From Typhlomys cinereus (taxonomy: Eukaryota > Chordata > Mammalia > Rodentia > Platacanthomyidae): 64,000 bases of DNA. The first letter of the stretch is position 1; each line of letters opens with the position of its first letter. Location of the stretch: NCBI GenBank assembly GCA_023101885.1, contig JALPQD010000004.1, positions 8,399,421 to 8,463,420 of the forward strand, given 5' to 3'. A program made the translations under genes and the position numbers. The notes under the pieces are model-generated. The model was not told the DNA's origin. It was given only the letters and a program-made list of their open reading frames with translations, and ran no database searches. Positions 1 through 13,500 of this stretch are shown piece after piece.

Positions 1-265
1 GTCCTTACACCTCATTAAAGTGGAGGACACAGAAGGAAGTTTGACATTCACACTAAAGGATGCTCCAGGGATTGGGGGGAGGAAGGGGAGAGGGACTGGG
101 AGAAAGGGAGGAAGGAGGGTGAAAGGAATGGGAAAAGGGGGGGAGGGAGGAAGGGAGACTGGGGCAGGGTAGAGGGAGGGGACTGGGGTACCTATTAAGC
201 TTGTATGATTGGGAAAATAAATAAATATATTAAATACATAAATAAATAATAATAATAAAGAATAA
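1..265 (+). mobile_element. L1 3' UTR and tail, cut by the window edge
   Basis: This is the 3' end of an L1 in sense orientation. It carries the G-rich polypurine tract (about 75-185), the phrase around 'acctattaagcttgtatga' and an A-rich tail, matching the 3' ends of the L1 copies at 30886-31458 (plus) and 21288-28956 (minus). It starts beyond the left edge, so its full length is unknown. No coding part is present. Confidence 0.85.
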
Positions 266-397
266 TTTTGTTTTATCCTGTATAGATCTCTGGATAGAAA
301 AGTAAAAAAAAATTAAATGAGTGTTTGTAATTACTTGAAAATGACTATTCAAGTTAGGGTGGTTTGAGTTAAAGAGCAGGACTCTATTTGTTTAAAA

Positions 398-534
398 GAG
401 AGAGAAAGTGAATGTATGCGTGTGTCCAGGACAGAGTACAGATTTTATAAGTCAGTTCTGTCTTCCAGTTTGTGGGCTCATGAGGATCAAATTCAGGTCT
501 CCAACTAACTCTCTGAACCATCTTGCCAGGCCAA
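398..534 (-). mobile_element. Old B2-superfamily (B3-like) SINE
   Basis: The right end reads as the complement of a tRNA-like SINE head (the reverse of 'ggcctggcaagatggttcag'), with a decayed B box complement near 488-512 and a GA/GT-rich tail on the left. It is old and diverged, so the exact family is uncertain. Confidence 0.55.
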
Positions 535-1760
535 GACTAGGAATCATCAGAAAAAAAATTCTTTCTAAATGAATGACTTCCAAGGGGTTGAATATATTCT
601 ATACCAGACTAACTGAAGCTCAGAGCCAGCCATTATTCTTACTAAAATTCCATTAAATATGTCACATCTAGCGCAATGACCCATGAAACTGCCCTGGGAC
701 CAGGAAATATGAAAGACAGAAAAAGGAACACAAAGAGGCAGAACTGCAGAAAACAGTTGCCTGGGACAGGTGGAAAATCCCATCCAGAGGGAGAGTGATA
801 AGAAGACACTGACCAGTCCCAACAGACTTTATTTATAATCAAGGGGCGAGAAGTTTGTATGTGAATCCAGCTGTGAAACTTCTGGTTGATAAGGAGGAGA
901 TGAAGTATGAGAAAGCTACCCTAGCTTCTAGTGTGTTCCTACATTGCCAGCCTAGGAGTCAGAGTATCAAATCCTTCCAGCTATTCAACATGAGCTAGAG
1001 AGAGACAGTTTAATGCATGAGACATTCCAGATCCAACTAGAAATCTATGCTCTCAAGCAGTGACCTTACACAGACAGGGACTCGAAAGCACCAATGGGTT
1101 TCCGTACTTCTGGTTTTTACTTGAAAGCCCATGATTACACTCCTTTCAGCTTTTCGTGCTTTCTGTCAAGGAATGAGATCTCTTTTTCTAGCAGGTGGCA
1201 TCCCAAGTACTTGCTTTCTACTAGTATGGCTGTCTACAAGATTCCTAGCTGATTTTCAGTATTTGAAGGTACAATGCATAGTCTCCCTTCCTGTTTACTA
1301 TTAATGACTTTCTTGTGTACAGTAGTCTAAAGGTCTGCATCACAGTGTCCATCCTGACTCTTGGTATCTACTATCTACAAGACCTGACCAGGACCAAAAG
1401 TTCTATTATTTTCAATGGGGTTCTTTCAAGGTGGAAATCTGAATAACTAGGTCAAAGGGCACTCCAGGGTTGGTATTCTTTGTAATGTCTTATCTATCTA
1501 AAATATTTTAAATTGGCACAAACAGTTAAAAATATCCAGAAGAATGAATCCTTCAAAGGAACACATAGTCTGCTTCAATTTGTAGGGCAGGTGAGTGTGT
1601 TTTGAAGCCATAAGCTTATAAGAGCCCTCAGGTTGTACTCAAGCTTGGAAGTTCAGGCTGAGATACCAGGACATAGAGGGAGGGGCTGCTATTGGCACCC
1701 ATGAAATTTTTTCCTATGAATTGGTTCAACTTCTTTCTCTAAAGAAGCTGCAAATTGATA
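535..1760. other. Unassigned AT-rich DNA
   Basis: About 1.2 kb without a recognisable gene, RNA or repeat. The open frames here are short and have no domain-like composition. It may hold old repeats too diverged to recognise by eye. Confidence 0.5.
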
Positions 1761-1957
1761 CCTCTCTTCCTTCCTTCCTTCCTTCCTTCCTTCCTTCCTT
1801 CCTTCCTTCCTTCCTTCCTTCCTTCCTTCCTTCCTTCCTTCCTTCCTTCCTCCCTGCCTCCCTCCCTCCCTTCCTCCCTCCCTTCCTCTCTTTCTCTCTC
1901 CTTCCCTCCTCCTTCTCTCCCCCTCCCTCCCTTTCTCCCTCCTCCCTTCCTTCTTTC
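1761..1957. repeat. (CCTT)n microsatellite and polypyrimidine tract
   Basis: An almost perfect CCTT array runs from about 1765 to 1850 and degrades into a CCCT/CTTC-rich tract up to about 1957. It creates overlapping false open frames on both strands, rich in Pro-Ser-Phe-Leu or Lys-Glu-Gly-Arg. It sits directly at the AC/GT-tail end of the SINE on its right, so it probably grew from that SINE's tail. Confidence 0.95.
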
Positions 1958-2186
1958 CATGTGAACAAGAGGGCACTTGAGTGTGTGTGCCTGTGGAAAT
2001 CCCAAGTGGATTGCTCCACTTCCTTATTGCTTTGGTCTGGTATTTCCCGGGCTTTGCCTTCCAGGCCTGGAATTACAAGCTGCTACCATTTCCACCTGGC
2101 AGTTTTATGTGGATCTAGTATCTGAACTCAGGTCCTTTTGCTTGCCAGGCAAAAGGTTTAACCCCTGAGCCATTTCTCTAGACCTA
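1958..2186 (-). mobile_element. Older tRNA-headed SINE (B2 superfamily)
   Basis: Minus-strand SINE: the right end is the complement of 'gagaaatggctcaggggtta', and a GT-rich tail lies on the left. The body matches the copies at 13820-14085, 20795-21073, 35124-35399 and 56201-56468. These form an older subfamily than the copy at 2298-2577. Confidence 0.75.
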
Positions 2187-2297
2187 ATATTGTGTTTTCT
2201 AAATATTTCTAAAATAAGAATCTACAAAAGCTCCAGTTTGGCTCACATGCAAATTCTCTTTGCCCTAAGATCTTTCCTTACACACACCATTTTCTTA

Positions 2298-2577
2298 AAA
2301 TTTTTTTTATTATTTATTCAATTGTGTGTGTATGCATGTGTGCACTTGTGTGTATGTATGTGTAGAACCACGGACGAATTTGGGAACCACCATGGACCGC
2401 CTCCACCTCCTCCTTGTTTACTCTGCCCTAGGATTCACAGGCTCTGCCCTACCAGGACCAGAAGCGCAGGCCGCCCCTGCTTCTGCCCGGTGTCTATAAA
2501 TAGGGTCTAGGATCTGAACTCAGGACCTTCTGCCTGCAAGGTGGAAGCTTACCCCCTGAGCCACTTCTCTAGCCCCA
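2298..2577 (-). mobile_element. Young tRNA-headed SINE (DIP-like), minus strand
   Basis: The head (right end) has an A-box-like 'tggctcagggg' and a B-box-like 'gagttcagatcct' on the minus strand. The body and AC tail match the copies at 20373, 25373, 40209, 49680, 54830 and 57071. It is flanked by a perfect 12-bp TSD, accattttctta, at 2286-2297 and 2578-2589. RNA polymerase III transcription is known for this SINE class; activity of this copy is not shown. Confidence 0.88.
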
Positions 2578-2589
2578 ACCATTTTCTTA

Positions 2590-4289
2590 TATTTTGTTTT
2601 GCTTTGCTTTGTTACTAAAACATTCATGAACACAATTTTGACAAAAATACCAGAGTTCTTTTACAATTCTATTTCCTTTGTGAGTCTTGGGAGGCCTGTA
2701 ATTCAAAGTAATTTGCCAGCTCCTAATCAAAGTAGGCATACACTCTAAGTTGCTGAATTAGAGAATCTTCGTATTAATCTAGATGAAACAAGAGAGGACT
2801 TATATTGTCTGCAGTGTCCAAGGCATCATGGTAAAGGAGTTCTCCTGGCTGGATCAGAGTTGTTCTAGACCTATTTCTAAATCATATTCCTATTGCTTTA
2901 GGAGACTCTTGGGGACTCTCTCTAATATCTCCTTTTGCTTTTGTCAGTAGTAGATCTACGTGGTTATAACTAAGAATTTAGTTCTTACATCATCTCAGTA
3001 GTTTTCAACACGTGACCCTTGCATCAAACGTATTAGTGTTATCTAGAATTTGTTTAGGATGCATATTTGAACCCCATTATATTCCATGTGTCCTCAGAAG
3101 TTCTGAGAGTGGTTTCAGTTATTCTACGTGTTGGTGATAAATTCATGACCAAAGGGCTTACGGGTACATGTGTGCTTATTTTGACTTATGATGGTCTGGT
3201 TACAATTCTTAGTCCAGCTTAGCAGGAGAGTTCACACAACACCAGGGATGGAGGGAACTGAGCACACCGTATCCTCAGGAATGCTAAGAGAGGGGCAAAG
3301 TGTCTGTCTAGTAAGTCAGATAATGCCAACTCTCTGAGTCAACTCCCTCCATCTAGTCCCCTTGCCCAGAAAATGAATGGTTCTATCCACCTTGAGCTGT
3401 CTCCTCATCAATTAGATAATCTCCTGCAGGCTTGCTCAGATCTTAACTCGACTCTAATTCATCACAAATGTGCCTAGAGTTCAAGACTTCATTTGTCAAG
3501 ATGACTCTACCACTGCAGGCGCGATCCAACACTGTGTTTTCCACATGGTTTGGATGCAAGATAAGTCTGAAAACCACTGCACTTTCCCACAAAGCCCCTT
3601 TTCTATTCAGCCTGGGCCTCTCATTCTGATCAGAACATCATTCCTGAGCAGCCTCATGTTAATGTTCCCACCGCTGAGAATCATCTGAAGGCCTGACTGC
3701 TAATATAGCACTAGGATTGCAGCACATTTGAGCACAAGACGCATGTTTGTTTGACTGATAAACCCCAAATGGCATCAACTTCATGCTCTTTCTCTGCACA
3801 TCTACACATGTGTCTGCTCTGGAAGCATCACTTCATTCCTGATGTGATTAATTCAACTGTAATGTGACAGGAATGAACAGTTTGGTGTCACTTAACTGCA
3901 TAGTTTCCTCATATCACTTATTTTCCACTGTAGCCCTGTGGGGTCTTACTCCTCTTCTCTCAGACAAGGCAAGCTAGAGAGAAGGAGCTAGGTTCTCGCT
4001 CACAGCTACAGCTGGTGCGCTGCCAAGCACAGACTCTTCTGTAGTTGTTCTGAGTCTAGCACCCTTCTTCCTACTTTGAGCTCACTGCCAATTCCAAGTT
4101 TTTGTTGCTTATGGATGGGTGCCAACGCATATATGCTGCCTCTGACAATAAATTATCTTTCCCGATCATTAAAACTTTATGTAGTCTTCACATCCTGGGG
4201 GCACAGTTAATCAGTCTAAAATAATTTGGCAAGTGTCTCTTAAATTGTCATACCCAGTCATTGAGAAATTCCTTTCTGATGGACCTTTA
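2590..4289. other. Unassigned intergenic DNA
   Basis: 1.7 kb of non-repetitive-looking sequence. The longest frame here (3470-3688, 72 codons) has no motif and no sign of coding selection. I see no gene, RNA or clear repeat. Confidence 0.5.
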
Positions 4290-4365
4290 AAAAGTTTTAT
4301 TTATTTGTTTATGCATGTACCTGTGTGAGTGCTCATGCCTCTCTCTGTCTCTCTCTATCTCTATC

Positions 4366-4412
<47 letters not shown>

Positions 4413-4545
4413 GTATGTTTGCCACAGTGGAGATCAGAGGATAATTCTCAGTTATTTCATTCTGCTTTCTAGATTCTAGGGATTGAACAGACCGTCAGGT
4501 TTGCTTGGCAACTGTTTTTGGCTGCTGAGCCATCTCACTGGTACT
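4290..4545 (-). mobile_element. B3-like SINE with (GT)n tail, minus strand
   Basis: The right end is the complement of a tRNA-like head ('agtgagatggctcagcagcc'). The middle has the B3-like 'ctgaatccctagaatc' type sequence in complement, and the left end holds CT and GT runs (GT array at 4369-4409). Divergence is moderate. Confidence 0.65.
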
Positions 4546-5215
4546 CCAGTGGGAAATATTTTAAGACTCAGAGATATTTAAGGTAAATGGGAAATTTCTG
4601 AGTGGTTATTTATGGACAGAGTTAGTCAATACGGAAAGGTTGCATGCGGGCTAAATTTAGGAAATATTTTTGTTGCATGTGTTCATTGTATTAGAGTTCA
4701 CTCCCCTCTCTGCCTCCTGCCTTTTTTGGTTGGTTCAAGACTGGATCATTATTTAGTGTTACATTTTAATCTCTAGTGTGGTTGATCCATGGTTTATCTT
4801 CCATATGTTTGATCTAGTGAAGTTAAAAGTTGGAGAGCAGAAGCATTCAAATCCCATGATGAGTCTTGTTGCCAAACTTTTTTGCAAACTGTGGAAAGGA
4901 AGGGGGGGGGTCTGCTCTCATTGCATGACAACAGAAGCCAATTGCCTAGCACCAGGGGTCTCTGAACTGTGATCCCACCTAATAAATATCTAGTCTTTAG
5001 CACATTGAAGCCATCAGAATTGTATTGCTATTACTCCCCTTAAAAAACCAAAGTTCAAATAATCTCATTTATTAAGTTTACTGATGATGGCAAGTTGAAG
5101 GCCAGGGACCTAAGGTATGTTGAGTCAATTCTTTGGCTCAAACCTGGATTCATCAGCCAGAGGGCTTCCTTCTGCTTGGGTCTTAACCCCGTTTCTTTAC
5201 TTTCAATCACTTTGT
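4546..5215. other. Unassigned DNA
   Basis: No recognised gene or repeat. Two overlapping opposite-strand frames near 4778-5003 have no recognisable domain and look like chance frames. Confidence 0.45.
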
Positions 5216-5278
5216 ACATTTATTTGTTGGTTGATTGGTTGATGTAGTATGATGTGCATGCACACATGTCTATGCATG

Positions 5279-5313
<35 letters not shown>

Positions 5314-5460
5314 CACATATATGCTTATACCACAGTGTAAATGTGGAGCACAACGGACAACTTTCAGAATTTGTTTCTCCCATTCCATCATGTGGTTTCC
5401 AGGGGTGAGACTCAGGTCTCCAGGTTTCTGTGACATGGCCTTTCTCAGCTGAGACATCTT
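5216..5460 (-). mobile_element. Old SINE of B3 type with (GT)n
   Basis: A GT array at 5281-5312 lies beside a diverged minus-strand SINE body ending in a complement of 'tctcagctgagaaaggcc'. The apparent 117-residue minus-strand frame here encodes a His-Thr run from the AC repeat and is not a gene. Confidence 0.5.
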
Positions 5461-5690
5461 GTTGCTTCTCATTTCTTCATTTCCTACAGAAGATGAATAA
5501 GTTAAATTGATGTTGACTAAGTGACCAGCACCAATTCCTGCCCTGCCAGCTACCACCAGGGCAGCTCATCTTTGTCTATCTCCCTAATTAGGCAGTGTCA
5601 CCTTTACACTTGTTTTTGCAAGTACCAATAGATAGTCATGCAAATATTTTGGTTTCTCTCTTGAAAAATCTTTTCCAGTTATCCCTCTGA

Positions 5691-5912
5691 CAGAAAACCA
5701 GTATATATAAAGAACTCAAAAAATTAAACTTCATTTGCTTTTTATGAGATGAACCAATTAAAAATGGGCAATTGAGCTAAATATCTCTTTCTCAAGATAT
5801 ATAAATGTCTACCAAAAATTTATACCAAGGATATATAAATGTATACCAAAAAATTTATACCAAGGATATATATTTGTGTACCAAAAAATTTATACCAAAA
5901 AATGTTTAACAT
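5691..5912 (+). mobile_element. Old L1 ORF2 fragment, left part
   Basis: Decayed L1 sense sequence with phrases such as 'aaaaatgggcaattgagcta' and 'aaaatgtttaacatc', typical of the C-terminal third of mammalian L1 ORF2. It continues at 6310-7545 after an inserted DNA transposon. A unit of about 36 bp (around 'atataaatgtataccaaa') is tandemly repeated about three times at 5797-5900, which is not normal for L1 and is a local expansion. Confidence 0.7.
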
Positions 5913-6309
5913 CAGTTATGGTTTGAAATGTGAGTTGTCCCCCCCAAGTTCATATGCTTGAATCTTTGTTGTTTGGGAAAGTCATGGCACCTGTAAGAGA
6001 TGGATCCTTACCAGAGGAAGGTAGTCACGGGGAGGTGGGGTGGGGTGGGGTGGGGTGGGTGGGTCTTGAGGGCTTGGCTCCACCCTAGTTCCAGTAGAAG
6101 TCTGCTTTTACAGTTGGCAGTTGGCAACTCTCAGTCTCCTTGATGGACGTGACTTATGTGGCCTCCAGCTTCTACCAGACAGCCATGCTTTTTCTGCCAT
6201 AATGGACTGTATTGCCCCTCTGAAACCGTAAGCTGAATACATTTCCCTCCCTTCTTTATGTTACTTGACTTTGAGTGGTGTCTCACAGCAACAGAGAAAA
6301 GTGACCAGT
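5913..6309 (+). mobile_element. Non-autonomous hAT-like element (URR1-like), with (GGGGT)n
   Basis: The same repeat occurs at 14336-14663, 19944-20297 and 32979-33264; it starts near 'atggtttgaaatgtg' and ends near 'cagcaacagagaaaagtga'. It splits an old L1 and is bordered by imperfect 8-bp repeats (ttaacatc / acaacatc), as expected for hAT transposons. A local (GGGGT)n run at 6032-6064 is specific to this copy. The URR1 family name is from memory. Confidence 0.6.
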
Positions 6310-7545
6310 ACAACATCCCTTAGCAATCAAAAAAAAAAAAAGGCAAATCAAAGCTACTATAAGATTCTATCTTATCCTGGTTCAGAATGGCTAAGATAGA
6401 AAACAGACAATAAGAATGTGATGTGAGAAGGATGTAAGAAAAAGGGAATGCTTACTCACTGTTGGTGGGAATGTAAACTAGTGTATCCACACTGGAAATC
6501 AATGTGGAGATTCCTTTAAAAGTGAGAAATAGAACTATGATATGGCCCATCTCTACCAGCCCTGGGTACATATCAAAGTACTCTACATCTCACCAGAGAG
6601 AAACATGCATGCCTGTGTCCATTGTGGCTCTATTCCCAATAATAAGGAAATGGAATCAGTCTAGATGTCTATCAACTGATGAATGGATAATGTGGTATAC
6701 ATTCATAATTGGATATCCCAATATTAAGAAATAATGAAAAACAAATAAATGGATGGAACTGGAAAAAATTATACCGAGTAAGGTAACTCAAACCCAGACG
6801 GACATACACATGTTTTGTCTCATGTGTGGATACTAACCTAAATCCTCAGAAGCTCTCAGACCAATAGATGTTATTCATCAGAGAATAGATCTTTGTAAAG
6901 CACTCAGCCCCAGGCAGAACACCCTCTCCCATCAAGAGCCAGAGAATTTAAATAAAAAGAAGAAAGACACTAAAAAATAGTATAGAAGGTACGAAGTGAC
7001 GAGTGAAAGCTCCTCATTTTTAGGCTCCTCTGTAACATCTAGAAATGATTATGAGTGACAGTATCTGGAATATGTCTTAAGAATTCATGTATACTGTCTT
7101 GCTGCAGTATCTTCTGGACATGACAGGGCCGCTGCATTCACGAACTCACTACAGTTGTGTGCACAAGATTTGGCCCATCAACACTTCACTATGGAAGGGG
7201 AAAGAAACTACACAACTCCCTGAGAGACTATTGAGAGATAATGCTGGATGGGTGAGAGGCAAGGTGAGCTACTCTCCTCAATAGTATATCCATTGATATA
7301 TGATCCACGCTCCAGCAAATGCTTAGGTATAGGCCATAAAGGCAACCCAGATGAATCTCGGTGGGCCACACATTGCAGAAAGACATGAAGTAGGAGGGAG
7401 ACTGGTAGGGAAGAAGGATTGTAGTGGGAAAAGGAGGAAGTTTGTAACTGGATATTAAGGGAGGAAAATAACATAAATTCACTGTATTCATGTATTAAAT
7501 TCTAAATGAATAAAAATAAATTAAAAAATAATTCATATATAGGTG
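6310..7545 (+). mobile_element. Old L1: ORF2 C-terminal remnant and 3' UTR
   Basis: Sense L1 sequence resumes after the hAT insertion. A decayed ORF2 end (about 6330-6830) shows remnants such as 'ctgttggtgggaatgtaaac' and 'attgtggctctattcccaa'. It is followed by a 3' UTR (about 6840-7510) and A-rich tail. The 3' UTR is homologous to the minus-strand pieces at 39461-39666 and 50246-50530, a different and older lineage than the full-length L1s here. No intact frame survives. Confidence 0.75.
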
Positions 7546-10500
7546 TTCTGTCACATCTAAATATTTCTCTTATGTAAAAGCTTAAAGTTAATATAATAAT
7601 GCTTTTCAACTTTTTAAAACTTGGCAATAACGCTCTGAATATCTTCTCAATGAATACATGCATACTACTTTATTATTTTTTATGGATACATGCTAGGATA
7701 TGTACCACAGTTATTTCACCTATGTCATGTTGATAGAGTTTAAAATATATAAATGTTCCTATAATAGAAATGACTAGTGTTATTACAGAATATTATGGAA
7801 ATGACTAGGAAGAGGAGGTGGAAAGCAACCATGACAAATCAACATGTCTCCCTAGTTTATGGTAAATTTTCCAAAACAGTTCTAAAAATTATTTATATTT
7901 TTATCCTATGTTTGTGAGCAAAGAAATGAAATCAAGTAAAAATTTGTATGTCAACTAACCATAATCTGATACTTCTGAATATTAAATTTTAGCTGCTCTC
8001 TTGATATAATTTATAGCTATTAAATATTAACTACTGTGCTTTATTTATTTTTAAAAATTACTCAGCAGTTTATTATTAATGCATATAAACTTATTTTATA
8101 TTTATTATTTATGTATATATTATATTTATTATTAATGTATATAAACTTATTTCTCCAGCAAATTTGAGGACACTTAAATATTTTTATTTATAATCAAATT
8201 TCACAAAGATTTGAGATGGCTCATACAAAATGTATATATGAAATAGTTACTTTTCAAGAAATATGTAAATAACAACTGAAATTATATGTAGCAAATAAAT
8301 ACATATACTTTATTATTATTTATACTGGGAAATACATAATGTATACACTTAAGTTGTAAATTCTCATATGTAAAGTTTTAACAGAGAACTAACTTCAGTA
8401 TTATACCCAATGTCAAAACAAAGAAAATGGTACTCACTGCACTGGAAGGGAGAGATGTTGCATTTACTTTCTGATGAGTTAATTCTGATGAGATTTTATG
8501 TTGTATTTCAGGTAGGCAACAGTGAGAGACACATTAGGAGAGCCCAAACAATCCATCGACAGCATCAGAGTAGCCACGGATCTTAGATGGCTGACTCTGT
8601 AGTTTCCAGCAAAAGAACCAAGCCCTTAGCAGTGAATATTAAAACCCTTTCCTCAAAATTATAATGTAGCTGGCTTGTATATATTTTTAATCCCTAGCTA
8701 TTTATAATTCAGAAGGTATGCTTACCTTCATTCAAAAATGAAGTAAGCAGGGTAAAAGAGGGAAGGAAGCCAGAACAAGTCATGTTTGTTGGGAAAATGG
8801 TTGCCTTACATTTAAAAAAGAAAATAAAACCCAAGTGGTCAAATTATCCAGTTTTCAGAAGATAGCATTCAGTTCTCTGTGTGAAGTCTCCTCATACATA
8901 AGTGCTGGCAACTAATTCAAAAGAGTAAAACACTTTGCATAGTAAGCAAACCTACTTATAAAGAGTCTAACTCTGGATTTAAGATCTAGACAGCCATTTG
9001 CATACATCTGTTTTACAGGTTGAAAGATACTCTTTACAAAGGGCAGGGATATATACAATAAAATACATACAGGGATATATGCAAAGGGCAGTGAGTGACT
9101 TTATGTAAGGGGAATCAGTTTATTGTGTGATTCAGAATTTCAGTGGATAAATACAATAAATGTTTATTTTTCAACTTAAGTAAGTCCATGTAGGTGTTCT
9201 TACCTGTAGCTAGATACTGTTACACGGCAAATTTCAATGATGAACACTGATGGATACTACATGTAGGATCCAACTTCACTTTGGAATCGTGAATATTAAA
9301 ATCCTTCAATATTCTCGGGGGGTGAGACCCAAGGTTTGCTTAGATGCTCCCCTAACCTCTACTCACATTCAGATAGTTGGAACTCAGTCATTCTGCCAAA
9401 CCAATCTTTAAGTCATTCATCAGACCCTGGGCCTTTAGTTCTTCCTGGTTTGGCTCCAGGGTAAAGGACACAAAAACTTGGTTCATTATTCATATACTTT
9501 TTGCTATCAGTATGTCAGATAAAACTTAAGATTGAAGCTTATGCAATAAATACTGAACAATTAAGAGCTATGAGGAAAATATATAATATGCTCCCAAATA
9601 TTTTATTCTTTGAGATTCAAGAGACAAAAATGCCATATTCCTTTTTTGTTTTTTTTAAGACATGATCAACTTTCACTTAGGCCCCACATGTCATTCTTAG
9701 CTGAAAATTTAGCCTCAGTTATTTTATAAGAATGGTGTCTGCTCTCTTTCAAAGATATTTTGCTATCTACAAATTATAACTACTAGCTTACAGTCAGTCT
9801 GGCCTGTCATCTTCTTTGTTTTATTCTAGTGTCCATAAGCTCGTTTAAAACCTTGTGACTTTTTTGCTGTTATTGTTGGGTGATCAACTTTTTCTTGGTT
9901 TCAACATACTGTTATGTCTACAATTCCTAGACACAACTTCCAATTTAGGTCTTATACCCAAAGGAGCTGGGTACAAGCATCACTACTTATCTGCTTCAGC
10001 TGATCCTCTTTATATATGTCTACTTCCTTTTCCTTCTCAGAGCACAGCTGCCTTCCTTCTGCACTGAGGACACTTCTGGGTTCTTTTGTTAATGAATCTC
10101 AGGTCTCCCAATCAAATGCTTCCAGGTGAAACTTTAAAAATTCTGAGAGCAAAAATGGACTTCCTATCTCTGCATGTGAGTTTGGGATATTACCTGGTGG
10201 AATAGCCATTCTTCTTCATATACTAGTTGAAGTTTTCATCGTGTACTCATTTAAACTTAGGGATTTCTGAAATTTTTATATATGTAGTAAGGCTGGTATA
10301 GAAAGGCTTCAGGAGAAGTGTAAACTTAGTTGAGTAATGGAGAAGAAATGAAATTATCAAGTAAAATGAAATCCAAACTGTTGACCTTAGCTATTAACAC
10401 TGAAATTTATTCATTCATACTTTAGCTTTCTTATTCCTGATGTTGAGTCAATCATCATTAATATAAGGCTTACATGAAGGCAGTTTCCACAGGGAAAATG

Positions 10501-13500
10501 TTAATGTTGAACACCAGTAACCATGACACTTAATAATCATTGGCAAGGATTGAAGAGAAGAAAAGAAAGATAAACTAAATGCCTGTTTCTTCCTTCCTCA
10601 TACTTTCTCTACATTACCCCCATGTTCCATACACTCTCACCCAATTCCAGTTAACTAAATATTTTCTTAGTGTTTGAGCATCAACCCCACTTGTAAAGCC
10701 CTTTCCCCCTCTGAACATTCAAAACCAACATATAGGATTAAAGTTCAGCTTTGCCATCAGTCAGCTGTGTGTCTCCTCAAATTTGTTTCTTATTCTCTTG
10801 GAGGCTTAATTTCCACAATTCTAAAGTGTATTAAATATCTACACTTCATAGACTTTTCATGACAGTTAAACAGATTAATTTACAGAACTCTGGGTCGGTT
10901 CCTGCAAAACAACCATAGCTCTTACTGTAAAAAATGTACTGTAAAAAATCAAACCAATAAAATCACCACCACCACCAACATCAACAAAAACAAAATGAGA
11001 ACTTCATAGGTTATTTAGGGGTAAGCTTTAATAGAAATTCTTTATAATTGTTCAGTACCATGAATATATGTATATCAGGTTATTCATAGAACCCACCACA
11101 GTGAATTAAATAAGGTAAAAGAAATGCAATGTTTACAGCAGTGCTTTCCTGGGCTGTAGTCAACCTTCCCTGAATTTGCAAATTACTTTGCCCTGTCAGC
11201 TCCTGTAATATGTGCCTTCACATTTATCTATCACTTTAGAAACATTTATTTTTCTGTACCAGATTCTATTGCACGTAATTTAACTCTTAATGACTTCACT
11301 GTTTTCAAAACAAATTCATGCCCCTATTGAGCCCTAGCAAATTCTTGCTGTGCATGAAGGGATTGTGTAGGAGGCAGCTCCTTTTCTGCCAGAGTCGGCA
11401 TAGAGGAATTAGTTCAGTGTTTCTGCTCACCTTCACATGTAAGAGTGAGACTACACTGATTGCATTAGGCAGATGCTGGTGCCACAGGCAATGGAAAACT
11501 ACTGCTGACTGGTTTACAACAGGCAACGATCATCTCTGCTGCTCAGAGTCAGTTCTGAACACTCCAGTCCTTCCAGCTTGACTGTCCCAATGTTTCTCTT
11601 GTCAGCCCTCTGGAGAATGTCATCTAACCTGTTTCTCTCCAGTTCTTGCTTGATTCCAATAAACAAATGTCTCAACTGGTAATTTTTATGACGTATATTC
11701 CCTGTGCTCAGTGCTAAATGATTGCAGCTGACTTCACCAAAGTTTCTTAAGCATCACAGTGAGATAGATGTTTCTGAAAACATTTGCATCCCATCTCTGC
11801 AGAAGCCAGTAGAGGATATAGGAGGTCAGAAAGAGCTGACTTGCTCATGATACCCTGTGGATGACACTTGAAGATTCTTTTAATTAAGACCGCTTCGCTT
11901 ATATGGTCACTGTTTCAGACTTCCATTCTCAAATTCGACTGGCACCTGCCTAATATGAAAAAAGGAAAAAGCTCAGAATTGTTTAGAATTTATTTTTGAG
12001 GCAAGGAAAACTCAACACTTAGAAATCATCCAGGGTATCAACCCTTTTATCAGATGAAAAAGGAACTTGCTTTTGAATGCTAATATAAGTAATTCTTTAA
12101 GCACAGATGTTTCTTATCTTTAGTGCTTCAAATATAAGTAGGTCTGTCTTCTGCCTGGTGTCTTCCCTTGGTTTTATGTGCCAAGTATGGAAGGTGTATG
12201 GAAAGCCCACTATAAGACTGAGGAAGAGACGGGGACTGGGAGAGTTCTCTTGAGTCTTTATAAATGAAGAGGTTGCTGTAACCTTGGAATCTGTAATAAG
12301 AAGAAAAACACAAATAATTTCAGACAGACTTGTTTAAAGGAGTATGATTTCTCAAAAAAGGAAAAGTAGGTCAGAGAGTTGACAAAATTTAGATGTGAGT
12401 CATCTTCCAATGAAAGAAAAACTCAAACAATCATTCCATGCCTTTGCAATGACAACTTATGGCGATAGTGTTGTAGGAAATCAAGAGGACTTGAGTGTCT
12501 CATGGGAAAGATGCAAGTAAATCCTAATAGTCTAGGAAGAGGCAAAAGAATGCAAAACCAAAGGAAATAATTCTTCATTCATTCATTGTTTTTGCTGATC
12601 CCAACAGGGCAACTCCAGGCTGAATGGGTGTGGGGAGTTCTGGTTGTGACTGTTACTGTCTGTCCTTTGGAAGTAGGGTTTAAGAGGAAGGATTAAGGGG
12701 AGGAGGCCTATCTGATCAAAAGAGGCTGCTGCCAGCGTAGGGGAGAATGTAGAGTATGTGAAGATGGAGTAGGCGCTGGAACAATGCACGCAGTCAGGGT
12801 AGAAGTTCAGCAGAGGGAAGAGCCCCGATGAAAATATAGGACTGTTTCTCTGCTTGGCAGAATTGCTAATGAGAGCACAGCAAGATGTTTACACTAGGCA
12901 TTGAAAACAAGTTATGTCCAGTTGGAGCCCATGGGGACATTTCCCCCTCAACACTCTGACAGGTACGGAACACACCCATCCCTAGAGACAAGGCTCAGGA
13001 GGTAGCCGGAGTAATTAAGGAGCTCTGCCACAGCAACCCTTGATAGGCTGCAGCACTCCCTGAAAATTGTTTTTGTGCGTACAAGTGGGATGCAAATCTC
13101 AGGTCGGAGTCGATTTCAGCCTCAACAATAGGCATGCTGAATGCGTGGAGATGTGCGGAAAGGTGCAATCTTTGTGTACTGTCACAGCTCGAATTTCAGG
13201 CAGAGACTCCATAACATTTCGGAGGAAAGTTCTATGTTTTCTACAAATTTGCGTAGTGTCTAAAGAATGGAGTTTACCTTCAGCCATGGGTTTGGGACAA
13301 GAATTTTGACTTCAGAATGGCTACCCTGCAGATGGGTAACTGCAGATTAGTTTCCGATCAGACACCAATGAGAACTCATGCTTGATGATATTGATGGCAA
13401 AGAGGGCATTTTTTTTTAAAAAAAAGAATGGCTATCATTTTCTTCTCATGACCCTTTCTTTCTGATTAGTTTTCATGGATTAACTTTCTTAGTTTGTTTT

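Noticed and set aside
1689..2125. Overlapping long frames with Lys-Glu-Gly or Pro-Ser-Phe-Leu repeats
   Set aside because: They are translations of the (CCTT)n array on both strands and change with frame; no gene structure.
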